49,637 bases of DNA, from contig JAQBNT010000209.1 in assembly GCA_028288445.1 (NCBI GenBank), positions 1-49,637 of the forward strand. The letters are read 5' to 3'. Source of the stretch: Hymenobacter sp. GTDB taxonomy: Bacteria; Bacteroidota; Bacteroidia; Cytophagales; Hymenobacteraceae. Each line of letters begins with the position of its first letter. Position 1 is the stretch's first letter. Both the position numbers and the translations under genes were made by a program. This document shows positions 25,128-34,023 of the stretch, piece by piece. The notes beneath the pieces were generated by a model. That model searched no databases and was not told the origin of the DNA. It saw only the letters and a program-made list of their open reading frames with translations.

Positions 25128-26693
25128 TTAGTAGCCTTGGTTCTGGGTGATGTTGGGATTGATAGACACCTGAGCGGTCGGAACCGGGTACACCAGGTAT
25201 TTGGGGTCACTTTGGGGCTTGTCCTTGCGGGCAGCCAGGAACTTGCCAAAGCGAATCATGTCCTGCCGCCGCCACGACTCGCCGTACAGCTCGCGGCCAC
25301 GCTCGTCGAGCATGATGTCGAGCGTGAGGGCCGGCAGCGCGCTGGCTCCGCGCGAGGGGTGGGTGCGCAAGGTGTTGACGATGGCCAGCGCCGTACCGCC
25401 GTAGGTGCCGGCGCTGGTGGCAGTGCCGCCGCGCATAATGGCTTCGGCCTTCATCAGCAGCACGTCGGCTAGCCGGAAGGTGACGTGGTCGTTTTCGCAG
25501 CCATTGGTTCCCTTGGTTTCGCTCACGTAATCGACGGGGTATTTCAAAGGCCGGATTCCTTTTGCTTCCAGGTCGTTGCCTCTTTCAAACAGGTTGATGT
25601 CCTGAGTAAAAGACAACGGTGCCCCACCGCGCGTAGTGAGCGGCGCATCGGTGAGCAGGTTATACTGCTGGCCCGCCAAAAAGCCCACGTTGATGCGGTT
25701 GCCCGGGTTGGCCGGCCCGCCGGGCGTGGCGTAGGCCACACCCCGGCGCTTGTCGCCAGGCTCAAACAGGGCGTAGAACTCGCCCGTGGTAGCCGGGCCG
25801 TTGTAGCCATTCACGGGCACCATGTTGTAGTGCGACACGAACTTCCAGAAGTCGCGCGTGGGGCCGGCATTGCCGAAGGTATTGGCTTGGGTAAAAATAT
25901 TTTCCGAGCCGATGGCGCCGTTGTTGGGCGCGAAGTTGTCGAAGAAGTTGGGCGTAAACGAGTATCTGCCGCTGGTGATGATTTGGTCGGCCAGCGTGAT
26001 GACCTGGTTCATGTCGGCGGCGGCAAAAGTCGGAGCCTGACGGTTGGCGTACACGCCCTTGTTGAGGTAGCACTTCATCAGCAGCACCCGGGCGGCATCT
26101 TTGGTGGCGCGGCTCACGGGGGCATCGGGCAGGTCTTTCTGAATGGTCGTCAGCTCATTGATGATGAAGGTGAGAGCTTCGGTGCCCTTGCGCACCCGGG
26201 CATTTTTACTCAGCTCCTCGCCGGGGTCACGCCACAGCACTTGGTCGTAGAGGTCGAGTATCAGGAACTCGGCCCAGGCCCGTATAAACCGCGCCTCCGC
26301 CTGTTGCTGGGTGGTGGGGTTAAAGCGTAGCAGGTCGGTCGCGGCGTACTCGATGCCTTCGAGTTGGGTGAAGGTGTCGCGCACCCGCTCGTTGTTGCCG
26401 TCCCAAGTGTGGTTAAACAGGGCGCGCCACTTGCCGTTATCGTCCCAGTCGGGTCCACGGGTAGGCATAATGCGTGCGTCGGTCGACACCTCTTCGAGGG
26501 CAAACACACTTACACAGCCCTGAATGGGGTCGCGTTGGGCATTGTACAGGCCCTGGAGCAAGGCCGTGGGCGAGTCAGCGGTAAGCTGTTCTTTGTTGAG
26601 CTGGCCGCCCAGCTTTTCGCTCAGGTCGCAGCTGGCGGTTAGTTGGAGCAGGCCCAGCGTGGCCAGCGCCGAGGCAATCTTGGAGTATCTCAT
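25128..26693 (-). CDS. SusD/RagB family glycan-binding lipoprotein
   Basis: A 521-residue surface lipoprotein with lipobox LTASC, so Cys about 22 is lipidated. N-terminal TPR-like helices (ARFIRAWAEFLILDLYDQVLW) and a C-terminal SusD module (VTFRLADVLLMKAEAIMRGG, LLDERGRELYGESWRRQDMIRFGKF) are clear. It caps the SusC transporter and helps capture the glycan. It lies 19 bases downstream of susC on the same strand, the standard arrangement. The closeness to GH32 and fructokinase genes suggests a fructose-containing glycan. Confidence 0.96.
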   Translation of the reverse strand: MRYSKIASALATLGLLQLTASCDLSEKLGGQLNKEQLTADSPTALLQGLYNAQRDPIQGCVSVFALEEVSTDARIMPTRGPDWDDNGKWRALFNHTWDGNNERVRDTFTQLEGIEYAATDLLRFNPTTQQQAEARFIRAWAEFLILDLYDQVLWRDPGEELSKNARVRKGTEALTFIINELTTIQKDLPDAPVSRATKDAARVLLMKCYLNKGVYANRQAPTFAAADMNQVITLADQIITSGRYSFTPNFFDNFAPNNGAIGSENIFTQANTFGNAGPTRDFWKFVSHYNMVPVNGYNGPATTGEFYALFEPGDKRRGVAYATPGGPANPGNRINVGFLAGQQYNLLTDAPLTTRGGAPLSFTQDINLFERGNDLEAKGIRPLKYPVDYVSETKGTNGCENDHVTFRLADVLLMKAEAIMRGGTATSAGTYGGTALAIVNTLRTHPSRGASALPALTLDIMLDERGRELYGESWRRQDMIRFGKFLAARKDKPQSDPKYLVYPVPTAQVSINPNITQNQGY

Positions 26694-26712
26694 GGGAAAG
26701 AATAATTAGCAG

Positions 26713-29700
26713 TTAGAGGGAAAAGCTGACGCCGAACGTGAAGACGCGGGCGCTGGGATACGCCAGGTAGTCGATGCCTACCGAAGGCACCTGATTGGTT
26801 CCCTTCTTCACCGTGTTTACTTCCGGGTCAAACCCATCGTAATTGGTAATCACGAACAGGTTTTGACCCGTGGCGAACACGCGGGCCCCTTTCACAAAGC
26901 CGGCAAAGTCGCCCAGGCCGTAAGCCAGCGTGATGTTCGACATTTTCAGGTAGTCACCCTTTTGCAGGTAGCGCGTCGACGCCGAACCGGCGTTGCCCAC
27001 GGCCTCCTTAATGGGGTTGTTGAAAGTGGAGAGGGCAATGTTTTTGCCGGCCCCAATCTGCCCCACGTTGCCCACTGCGTTGAGCGTGTTGTTGTAGATG
27101 TACTGCCCGTAAGCCCCCGTCATGTTGGCCACCAGCGAGAGCTTGCCGTAGCGGGCATTGGCACTCAGGCCCAATAGCGTGCGGGGGTTCGGGCTGCCCG
27201 AGTAGGCCGCCACGCCGCCATTGGCGTACTGCGACTGGCCCTGGTCATTCAGGCCCGTAAACTGGGGCAGGAAGAAGGCATTGATGGGATAGCCGTTGGT
27301 GATGAGCTGCGAGGTAGCCCCCGACAGGCCCTGCCCGTTGATGGCACCGGTGATGATGTCGCCGCCGACCAAATCCTTCACTTCATTCCGAATAAACGTG
27401 GCGTTCACGTTCAGGCCAACATCAACTTTGTCGCTGCGTACCAGCGTTGCACCCAAGGCCATTTCAACACCTTTGTTGATGATATTCCCGCTGAGATTCT
27501 TCCAGTAGAGGGCCTGCACCTGCGGAGCGGGCAACCCGGGAATGGTGGGGAACAGCAGGTCGGAAGTCGTCTTGTTGAAATAATCAGCCGTGAAGGTGAG
27601 GCGATTGTCAAAGGCCGCGATGTCAATGCCCACGTTATACTGCCGGTCGGCCTGCCACTTCAGGTCCGGGCTCAGGCCGTTGAGCGGAATGACGGCCCCG
27701 TTGTTGTCGAGCGTGAACCGGTCCTGAGCCGCCCCGGCCGGAAACTCCTGGTTGCCGGTGAGGCCGAAGCCGGCGCGCAGCTTCAGCTGGCTCAGCTTTT
27801 CGGACGGAAAAAACGACTCCTGGCTCAGGTCCCAAGCCGCCGCAAACGAGGGGAAATAGCCCACCCGGTGGTTCGCTCCGAACTTGCTGCTTTCGTCGCG
27901 GCGCAGCGTGCCGGTCAGCACGTAACGGTCCTTATAGTTGAAGATGGCCCGGCCGAAGACCGACCGCAGCGACGACGTGGGGTCTATAAACGAGGTAACC
28001 GTACGGTTGCCGGTTGCCGAAAACTGAATGTAGTTAGTGTAGTCGAGGCCGTAGTTACCAAAGCCACCGGTGACTGCGTTGCCGTAAGCACTCATACCCG
28101 TACCGGAGTTGGCAAACTTCGTGTATTCGAAGCCCACCACGGCGTTCAAATTCAGGTCGGCGCTCAGCTTCTTGTTAAAGTTCAGCGTGTGCACCATCTG
28201 CTGGGTCGTGAGTTCGTTGTTGCCGATGGCGGCGTAGCCCTGATTCTCGATGCCGGGATAGTTAATCAGCCGCTGGTTGGTGGACTGACGCCGCTCGCCG
28301 CTGCTGTAGTTCACGCTCAGCATCAGGCGGTACTGCAGCCAGTCGGCGAACTTATACGAGGGCGCGATGCTGGCCAGTACTGAATTCACGCGCGACCGGT
28401 CGTCGTACAGTTCCTGAGCGGCCAGGGGGTTTATCACATCGCCCTGCACGATATAAAGCGAGCCATCGGCGTTGCGCAGGGGCTGGGTGGGGTTCCACTG
28501 CAGCGCCTGCCCAACGAGGCTGCCCCGGAAGCCCGCGTCGGTGGTAATCGGGGCCAACTGTTCCTTAAACTGACTGGTGGTCATATTAATATCCAGCCCC
28601 AGCTTTTTGCTTTCCAGAAACTGAAAGTTGGTGGCGAGGCTGGCGCTGTACTTCTCGAACCCGGTCCTGCGCACGATGCCGTCCTGGTTGAGGTAGCCCA
28701 GCGAGACGCGGTAGCGGCCGGTTTCGCCGCCCCCCGACATGGCCACGTTGTAGTTCTGCAGGCTGCCCGTTTGCAGGATTGATTTCAGGGCATCCACATC
28801 GCCGCCCTTGTCGGCGCTGGTGGGGCCGCTGGTAGGCAGGCCGTAGTAGCCCAAGGCCTGCCGGTACTGGCTGGCGTTGAGGTATTCTGGCCGGCGCATC
28901 AAGGTCGAGAATCCCCCCGAGGCGCTCACGTTCAGTATAGGAGCGCCGGTCTTGCCTTTCTTGGTGGTGATGAGCACCACCCCATAAGCAGCCCGCGAGC
29001 CGTAGATGGCCGTCGCGGAGGCATCCTTCAGCACCGTCATCGACTCAATGTCGTCGGGATTAAGGAAGTTGAGCGGGTTGCTGTCGGCCCCGGTGCCCAC
29101 GTCGGTCGAAGCCGTCAGGCCCGGGCGGGCCGTGCGGCCGTCAAGGGCCACGCCGTCCACCACGTACAGCGGCTGGCCGGTGCCGGTCACGGCCGAGTTG
29201 CCCCGGATACGCACCGAAGCCGGACCGCCGGGCTGGCCGCTGTTGTTGCTCACCTGCACCCCCGACACCCGGCCCTGAATCAGCTGGTCGGGCGAGGTAA
29301 AGGTGCCCTTGTTAAACTCCTTCTCCGTTATCTGGGTTACCGCACCGGTCAGGTCGCTCTTGCGGGCCGTGCCGTAACCGGTTACCACAATCTCATTCAG
29401 CGCCTGCGCGTCACCTTTCAGCGATACCGACACCGTGGTTTTGCCAGTAATATCAACCTGCTGCGCCGAGTAGCCCACGAACGAAAACGACAGCCTGGTA
29501 GCCGTGGCCGGCACATCAAGCTGGAAGCCGCCATCGGCCCCGCTGCTGGTGCCGGTACTGGTGCCGGGCACGAGGACCGTCACGCCGGGCAGGCCGTTGC
29601 CGCTTTCGTCCGTCACCTTGCCCGAAATCGAACGGTTGGCCTGGGCCTGGCTCAACAGCGGAAACAGAACAAATAAAATACCTAGCAGCAAGAGCTTCAG

Positions 29701-29778
29701 GAGCGTTGTTGGACCGCGCCCCCCGGAGGCGGCCGGTAGCTCACACGGATTGTACCGTTTGTACACGTTGTTTCTCAT
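26713..29778 (-). CDS. SusC/RagA family TonB-dependent glycan transporter
   Basis: A 1021-residue outer-membrane protein with a signal peptide ending near LSQAQ. An N-terminal carboxypeptidase-regulatory-like domain (ISGKVTDESGNGLPGV) precedes the TonB-box region LNEIVVTGYGTARKSDLTGAV. The plug carries the SusC signature (QPLYVVDGVALDG), followed by a 22-strand-type barrel ending in VFTFGVSFSL. It imports oligosaccharide with energy from TonB/ExbBD. The ATG at 29778 is supported by the basic N-terminus. The 180 bases upstream contain repeated AAACGATTTC sites, so this is probably the start of a regulated transcript including susD. Confidence 0.97.
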   Translation of the reverse strand: MRNNVYKRYNPCELPAASGGRGPTTLLKLLLLGILFVLFPLLSQAQANRSISGKVTDESGNGLPGVTVLVPGTSTGTSSGADGGFQLDVPATATRLSFSFVGYSAQQVDITGKTTVSVSLKGDAQALNEIVVTGYGTARKSDLTGAVTQITEKEFNKGTFTSPDQLIQGRVSGVQVSNNSGQPGGPASVRIRGNSAVTGTGQPLYVVDGVALDGRTARPGLTASTDVGTGADSNPLNFLNPDDIESMTVLKDASATAIYGSRAAYGVVLITTKKGKTGAPILNVSASGGFSTLMRRPEYLNASQYRQALGYYGLPTSGPTSADKGGDVDALKSILQTGSLQNYNVAMSGGGETGRYRVSLGYLNQDGIVRRTGFEKYSASLATNFQFLESKKLGLDINMTTSQFKEQLAPITTDAGFRGSLVGQALQWNPTQPLRNADGSLYIVQGDVINPLAAQELYDDRSRVNSVLASIAPSYKFADWLQYRLMLSVNYSSGERRQSTNQRLINYPGIENQGYAAIGNNELTTQQMVHTLNFNKKLSADLNLNAVVGFEYTKFANSGTGMSAYGNAVTGGFGNYGLDYTNYIQFSATGNRTVTSFIDPTSSLRSVFGRAIFNYKDRYVLTGTLRRDESSKFGANHRVGYFPSFAAAWDLSQESFFPSEKLSQLKLRAGFGLTGNQEFPAGAAQDRFTLDNNGAVIPLNGLSPDLKWQADRQYNVGIDIAAFDNRLTFTADYFNKTTSDLLFPTIPGLPAPQVQALYWKNLSGNIINKGVEMALGATLVRSDKVDVGLNVNATFIRNEVKDLVGGDIITGAINGQGLSGATSQLITNGYPINAFFLPQFTGLNDQGQSQYANGGVAAYSGSPNPRTLLGLSANARYGKLSLVANMTGAYGQYIYNNTLNAVGNVGQIGAGKNIALSTFNNPIKEAVGNAGSASTRYLQKGDYLKMSNITLAYGLGDFAGFVKGARVFATGQNLFVITNYDGFDPEVNTVKKGTNQVPSVGIDYLAYPSARVFTFGVSFSL

Positions 29779-29834
29779 GGTGTGAAAAGTGAAATGGTGG
29801 GAAATTTTTAATCAGCAAGTGGTGGGCAATTCTC

Positions 29835-29860
29835 AGAAAACGATTTCTGCAAACGATTTC
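29835..29860 (-). promoter_or_regulatory. Repeated operator-like sites upstream of susC
   Basis: AAACGATTTC occurs twice, at 29838-29847 and 29851-29860, 13 bases apart. The first copy is centred in CAGAAAACGATTTCTG, whose 6-base arms are perfectly inverted around ACGA, like a LacI/GalR operator. Either reading (direct repeat for the AraC-type domain of the hybrid regulator, or LacI-type palindrome) is possible. It lies about 57-82 bases upstream of the susC ATG. Confidence 0.5.
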
Positions 29861-29958
29861 GGAGAAATTGGTGGGAAGTTCCGGGTCTATTCATGTATTG
29901 CAGCGTTAGGTGAGAAGAATGGGTTATCGAAGAATTACAGCAGCTCCCCGGCTATTAG

Positions 29959-31503
29959 CTAAGGGGTTAATGGTTGGCTAAGGTCCGTGAGGCGCAGGTT
30001 GGTCAGCTGGGCCGGACCATCGGTGGTGAAGGTGATGCGGCCAGTGTGCTGCCGGGGGAAAACCAGGTCCGTGAGCGTGGTTTCGCCGTCTTGGGCGAAT
30101 ACTTCGACCACCGACTTATCCACCAGCAAGCGCAGTTGGAGTTGGCCGTCGCGCAGGGGTACCTTGGCTGTTTCAAGGCTCATAGCGAACATGGGGTGAA
30201 AGGCCACGTTGCCCGACTGCCGCCGGTCGAGCGTCAGTTCCTGCTTCGCTACGTCGTAGCGCAACACCGTCTTCTCGTCGGTGCTTTGCAGCAGGTTCAT
30301 AGTGAGCAAATTGGCTTTGCCAGGTTTCAGGGTTAGCTCCAAATCGTATGACTCGCCCCGAAAGGGCAGCTCGTATCCGGCCGCACCGGGCTTGAGGTCG
30401 CGGCTTTTCACGGTCAGGGTTTCCTTACCTAGGCGGCGCAACTCGGCCAGGGGCTGCTGGGCCAGCACTAGACCGGCGGCGGTGCGGCGCAAGCTCAGCT
30501 CGCGGGGCACGGCGAAGCTGCCGCGCCACTCGGTGCCGGTGGGCACGGCCTGGGCGTAGGCCCAGTCGTTGGCCCAGCCCACCAGCAGGCGGCGGCCATC
30601 GGGCACGTTGTTGAAGGTGACGGCAGCAAAATAGTCCTTGCCGAAATCGAGGTAGGCCGGTTCCTCGTAAGCCTGGTCGGGCGTAAACGTCTTGCCATCA
30701 AACTGTCCCAGGAAATACTGCTGGCCCCGAAACTGCTCCACCGGGTTGCCGGCCGAAATCAGCAGCACCCACTTGGTGCCGCCGCCGGGCACGGGCAGCT
30801 CAAATAAATCGGGGCATTCCCACTCCTTCACCGTGTTGCCGGCGCGGCCCCAGCGGCTCAGGAAATTCCAGTTTTTCAGGTCCTTCGATTCGTAGAGGTA
30901 CACCTGCTGGCGGTCGGCTTTCACGGTGGCCATCACCCACTTCTGCTGCGGCGCATACCAAAACACCTTGGGGTCGCGGAACTCCTTGCTGCCGATGTCG
31001 AGCACGGGGTTGCCAGCGTAGCGCTGCCAGGTGCGCCCGCCGTCCTGGCTGCTGGCCAGGTTCTGATGCTGAGCTACTACCGCGCCGGCCCGCTCCTGGT
31101 GGCCGGTGTAGAAGGCCACCAGCCCATCGGTTTTGCCGGCCGGAAACAGGCCCGAAGTGTTGTCCTTGTCAACCACCGCGCTGCCCGAAAAAATCATGGT
31201 ATTGCTGCCGTCGGGGCTTGCGTACTCGGTCAGGGCTACGGGCTGGTGGGTCCAGCGCAGCAGGTCGGGACTGGTGGCGTGACCCCAGGCCAGGTGGCCG
31301 GGCTGGGCGCTCTGCGGGTTGTATTGGTAAAACAGGTTGTACTGCCCATTGCTGTACACCAGGCCGTTAGCGTCATTTATCCAGTTTTTAGGGGCCGTGA
31401 AGTGGTACACCGGCCGGTACGGGTCGGCGGCCGACGCCGGGGCTTGAGCCGGGCTGGATATGCTCACGAGCAGTGGCAAAGCGCAGAGGAGCAGTCGGTT
31501 CAT
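29959..31503 (-). CDS. Glycoside hydrolase family 32 enzyme (fructanase/levanase/invertase-like)
   Basis: A 514-residue exported enzyme with a signal peptide ending near PAQA. The five-bladed propeller domain carries WINDANG (nucleophile Asp44), EFRDPKVFW (transition-state Asp, about residue 176) and EWECPDLFEL (acid/base Glu, about 229). A C-terminal beta-sandwich follows from about 350. GH32 enzymes release fructose from sucrose, inulin or levan. Exo or endo action and linkage preference cannot be settled by reading. The ATG at 31503 is used instead of an upstream TTG. It lies between the fructokinase and susC genes, matching a fructan utilization locus. Confidence 0.95.
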   Translation of the reverse strand: MNRLLLCALPLLVSISSPAQAPASAADPYRPVYHFTAPKNWINDANGLVYSNGQYNLFYQYNPQSAQPGHLAWGHATSPDLLRWTHQPVALTEYASPDGSNTMIFSGSAVVDKDNTSGLFPAGKTDGLVAFYTGHQERAGAVVAQHQNLASSQDGGRTWQRYAGNPVLDIGSKEFRDPKVFWYAPQQKWVMATVKADRQQVYLYESKDLKNWNFLSRWGRAGNTVKEWECPDLFELPVPGGGTKWVLLISAGNPVEQFRGQQYFLGQFDGKTFTPDQAYEEPAYLDFGKDYFAAVTFNNVPDGRRLLVGWANDWAYAQAVPTGTEWRGSFAVPRELSLRRTAAGLVLAQQPLAELRRLGKETLTVKSRDLKPGAAGYELPFRGESYDLELTLKPGKANLLTMNLLQSTDEKTVLRYDVAKQELTLDRRQSGNVAFHPMFAMSLETAKVPLRDGQLQLRLLVDKSVVEVFAQDGETTLTDLVFPRQHTGRITFTTDGPAQLTNLRLTDLSQPLTP

Positions 31504-31548
31504 CGGGTGGAAAATGGGCAACTTGAGGCAGGTGGTAAAGTCAGATAA

Positions 31549-32430
31549 TCAGGCAGTAGCGGCGGCCAACTCGCGCACCATACTTTCGGAGATGGCCGGC
31601 GTGCCCCCCTGAAAAGTGGCCACCAGCGAGCCCGCCGCGCAGGCAAAGGCAAGGTTGTCGGCGGGCGGCTGGTGGCTGAGCAGGCCCCGGAGTAGGGCCG
31701 CCAGGAAAGCATCGCCGCTCCCGATGGTGTCCTGCACGGCCACGGCGAAGCCGGGGCTGCGGTAGAGGCACCCGCCGGTCCAGAATGCGGCCCCGTCGGC
31801 GCCCTTGGTCACGCACACGGCTTGCAGTTGGAAACGGGCCGCCAGCCATTCCAGGGCGGTTTCCTCGGCCGGACTGGCTCCGAACCATTCCATGATTTCA
31901 GTGAGCTCGTGGTGGTTGAGCTTCACGATGTCGGCGTGGCGCAAGAGGTATTGCACCACGTCGCGCGAATAATGAGGGGGCCGAAGGTTGACGTCGAAGA
32001 CCTTCAGTGGCGCCTGTTGCAGCAGGCGATACAAGGTTTCGCGGCTCACCGGACTGCGAGCAGCTAAGCTGCCAAAGACGAAGGCTTCGGCCCCCTGAAC
32101 CAGGTCGCTAAGCGCGGGTTCATATTGGATATAGTCCCAGGCCACCGGCTGGACTATCTTGTAAGTCACTTCATTAGTGTTGCTCACGTTGGCTTTCACC
32201 ACGCCCGTGAGGTGGGTTTCGCCGCGCTGCACATATTTCGTGCTCAAGCCTTTGCTTTCCACAAAAGTCAGCAGCTCGGCCCCCAAATCATCGTGCCCCA
32301 CGCGGCTGATAAGCTGCGCATTGAGCCCGAAATTGCGCAGGTGCACCGCCACGTTGAGCGGGGCCCCGCCCGGTTGCTTTCCGGTGGGCAGCACGTCCCA
32401 GAGCATTTCTCCGAAGCAGGCAATGGCCAT
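31549..32430 (-). CDS. PfkB-family sugar kinase, probable fructokinase
   Basis: A 293-residue cytoplasmic ribokinase-like kinase. The N-terminal sugar-binding segment is PGGAPLNVAVHLRNFG, and the C-terminal signature is TIGSGDAFLAALL with the catalytic Asp in GSGDAF. No signal peptide. By its place beside GH32 and the MFS permease it most likely phosphorylates fructose to fructose-6-phosphate after import. Other PfkB substrates cannot be excluded from sequence alone. It is 45 bases upstream of the GH32 ATG and 67 bases downstream of the permease, in one probable operon. Confidence 0.92.
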   Translation of the reverse strand: MAIACFGEMLWDVLPTGKQPGGAPLNVAVHLRNFGLNAQLISRVGHDDLGAELLTFVESKGLSTKYVQRGETHLTGVVKANVSNTNEVTYKIVQPVAWDYIQYEPALSDLVQGAEAFVFGSLAARSPVSRETLYRLLQQAPLKVFDVNLRPPHYSRDVVQYLLRHADIVKLNHHELTEIMEWFGASPAEETALEWLAARFQLQAVCVTKGADGAAFWTGGCLYRSPGFAVAVQDTIGSGDAFLAALLRGLLSHQPPADNLAFACAAGSLVATFQGGTPAISESMVRELAAATA

Positions 32431-32497
32431 GGCGTGAGGGGTGGGTTTTGGAGGTGAGAGTGAGTGGCGGCGGGTGCTAATGACCGTGCGCCGCAGG

Positions 32498-33820
32498 CTA
32501 ATGCATAACCAAAGCCTTATCGACCTGCTCCAGGCTGGTGCCCTTGGTTTCGGGCATAAAGCGCAGGACGAAAATGAGTTGTAACACCATCATGCCGCAG
32601 AAAAAGGCGAACGTGTTGCCTCCCCCCAGGTGCTCAGAAAACCAGGGGAAGGTGAAGGCGATGACCGTAGCCATCACCCAGTGTGTGCTGGAGCCCAGCG
32701 CCTGGCCCTTGGCCCGCACCGCGTTGGGGAAAATTTCGGAAATGAAAACCCAGATAACTGCGCCCTGCGAGAAGGCGAAAAAGGCGATGTACACGAACAG
32801 CAGCACCGGCACCAGCACCCCGCCAAACTGCTGCGTGTAGAAGGCCCGCGCCACCAGCCCCAAAGTGGCAATGAGCCCCACCGAACCCACCAGCATGAGC
32901 GTGCGCCGCCCAAACCGGTCAATCAGATTGACGCCCAGCAGCGTGAAGATGAAATTGACCAGCCCAATGCCTGCCGACGACAGCAGCGAGGCCCCCTGCC
33001 CCAACCCGGTCATCTCGAAAATGCGCGGCGCATAGTAGATAATGGCATTGATGCCAGATACTTGATTGAAGAAGGCGAAGGCCACCGCCAGCAACACCGG
33101 CGTGCGGTACTGTGCACTCCAGAGCGACTCGCTCTGCCCGGCATCATGCGCCTGCGAGGTCAAGATGGCGGCCACGTCAGCATCCACGGTGTCGGGATTG
33201 ATGATGCGGAGCACGTCGCGGCCTTCATCGATGCGGCCGTGAAGCAGGAGCCAGCGCGGGCTTTCGGGCACCCGGAACAGGAACAGCAGAAATAGTACTG
33301 CCGGCACGGCCTGCACACCCAGCATCAGGCGCCACGAATGGTCGCCCACATTGGCCAGCAGGTAGTTGGACAAGTAGGCGGCAAGGATGCCGAACACGAT
33401 GTTGAACTGGAACAAGCCCACCAGCTTGCCCCGCGATTCGGCCGGCGAAATCTCGGAGATGTATAGCGGTGCCGTCACTGACGACGCCCCTACTCCCAGC
33501 CCGCCCAAAAACCGAAACACCATGAACGGCACCCAGGCCGGGGCCAGCGCCGCCCCTACCGCCGATACCAAATACAAGACTGCAATCCACCGCAGCGTCT
33601 GCCGCCGCCCGAGCGCATCGGACGGGATACCGCCGAAAATGGCCCCCAACACCGTGCCGATGAGGGCAATGGAAATGGTGAAGCCGTGCTCGAACGCGCT
33701 CAGGTGCCAGAGCTGCTGAATGGCTTTTTCCGCGCCCGATATGACCGCCGTATCGAAGCCGAACAGGAAGCCGCCCAGTGCCGTGACGATGGACCAGAAA
33801 AGGACTTTGCGCTGCACCAT
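32498..33820 (-). CDS. Sugar-porter MFS permease
   Basis: A 440-residue inner-membrane protein with about 12 membrane helices. Sugar porter signatures are GGFLFGFDTAVISGAE in TM1, DALGRRQTLRW after TM2, VPESPRWLLLHGR after TM6, DRFGRRTLMLVGSVG in the second half and PETKGTSLEQVD at the end. The family imports hexoses by proton or cation symport. The locus suggests fructose. It is the first gene after the regulator gene, with a 203-base gap that holds a perfect inverted repeat at 33951-33970. Confidence 0.94.
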   Translation of the reverse strand: MVQRKVLFWSIVTALGGFLFGFDTAVISGAEKAIQQLWHLSAFEHGFTISIALIGTVLGAIFGGIPSDALGRRQTLRWIAVLYLVSAVGAALAPAWVPFMVFRFLGGLGVGASSVTAPLYISEISPAESRGKLVGLFQFNIVFGILAAYLSNYLLANVGDHSWRLMLGVQAVPAVLFLLFLFRVPESPRWLLLHGRIDEGRDVLRIINPDTVDADVAAILTSQAHDAGQSESLWSAQYRTPVLLAVAFAFFNQVSGINAIIYYAPRIFEMTGLGQGASLLSSAGIGLVNFIFTLLGVNLIDRFGRRTLMLVGSVGLIATLGLVARAFYTQQFGGVLVPVLLFVYIAFFAFSQGAVIWVFISEIFPNAVRAKGQALGSSTHWVMATVIAFTFPWFSEHLGGGNTFAFFCGMMVLQLIFVLRFMPETKGTSLEQVDKALVMH

Positions 33821-33950
33821 GAGAAAGCGGGACGAGATGAGGTTTGCTCAAAAGTCCGGTGCTGGTTTCCCAAAGGCTTGCTCGTTTCTTTCAATTCCTT
33901 GCGGAATTCCTGCACAAGCTCGTCATCACCACAAAACACTCATTATCTGA

Positions 33951-33970
33951 TGATTAATTTTCATTAATCA
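33951..33970 (-). promoter_or_regulatory. Perfect inverted repeat upstream of the permease operon
   Basis: TGATTAAT (33951-33958) and ATTAATCA (33963-33970) are exact complements separated by TTTC. The site is AT-rich in a GC-rich genome and lies between the regulator stop codon and the permease start, about 131-150 bases upstream of that ATG. No T-run follows, so an operator is more likely than a terminator. Confidence 0.5.
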
Positions 33971-34023
33971 ACGAGTTACTTCAGCTTGTCTTTCACTAAT
34001 CCGACCCGGTTTGCAAAAATATT

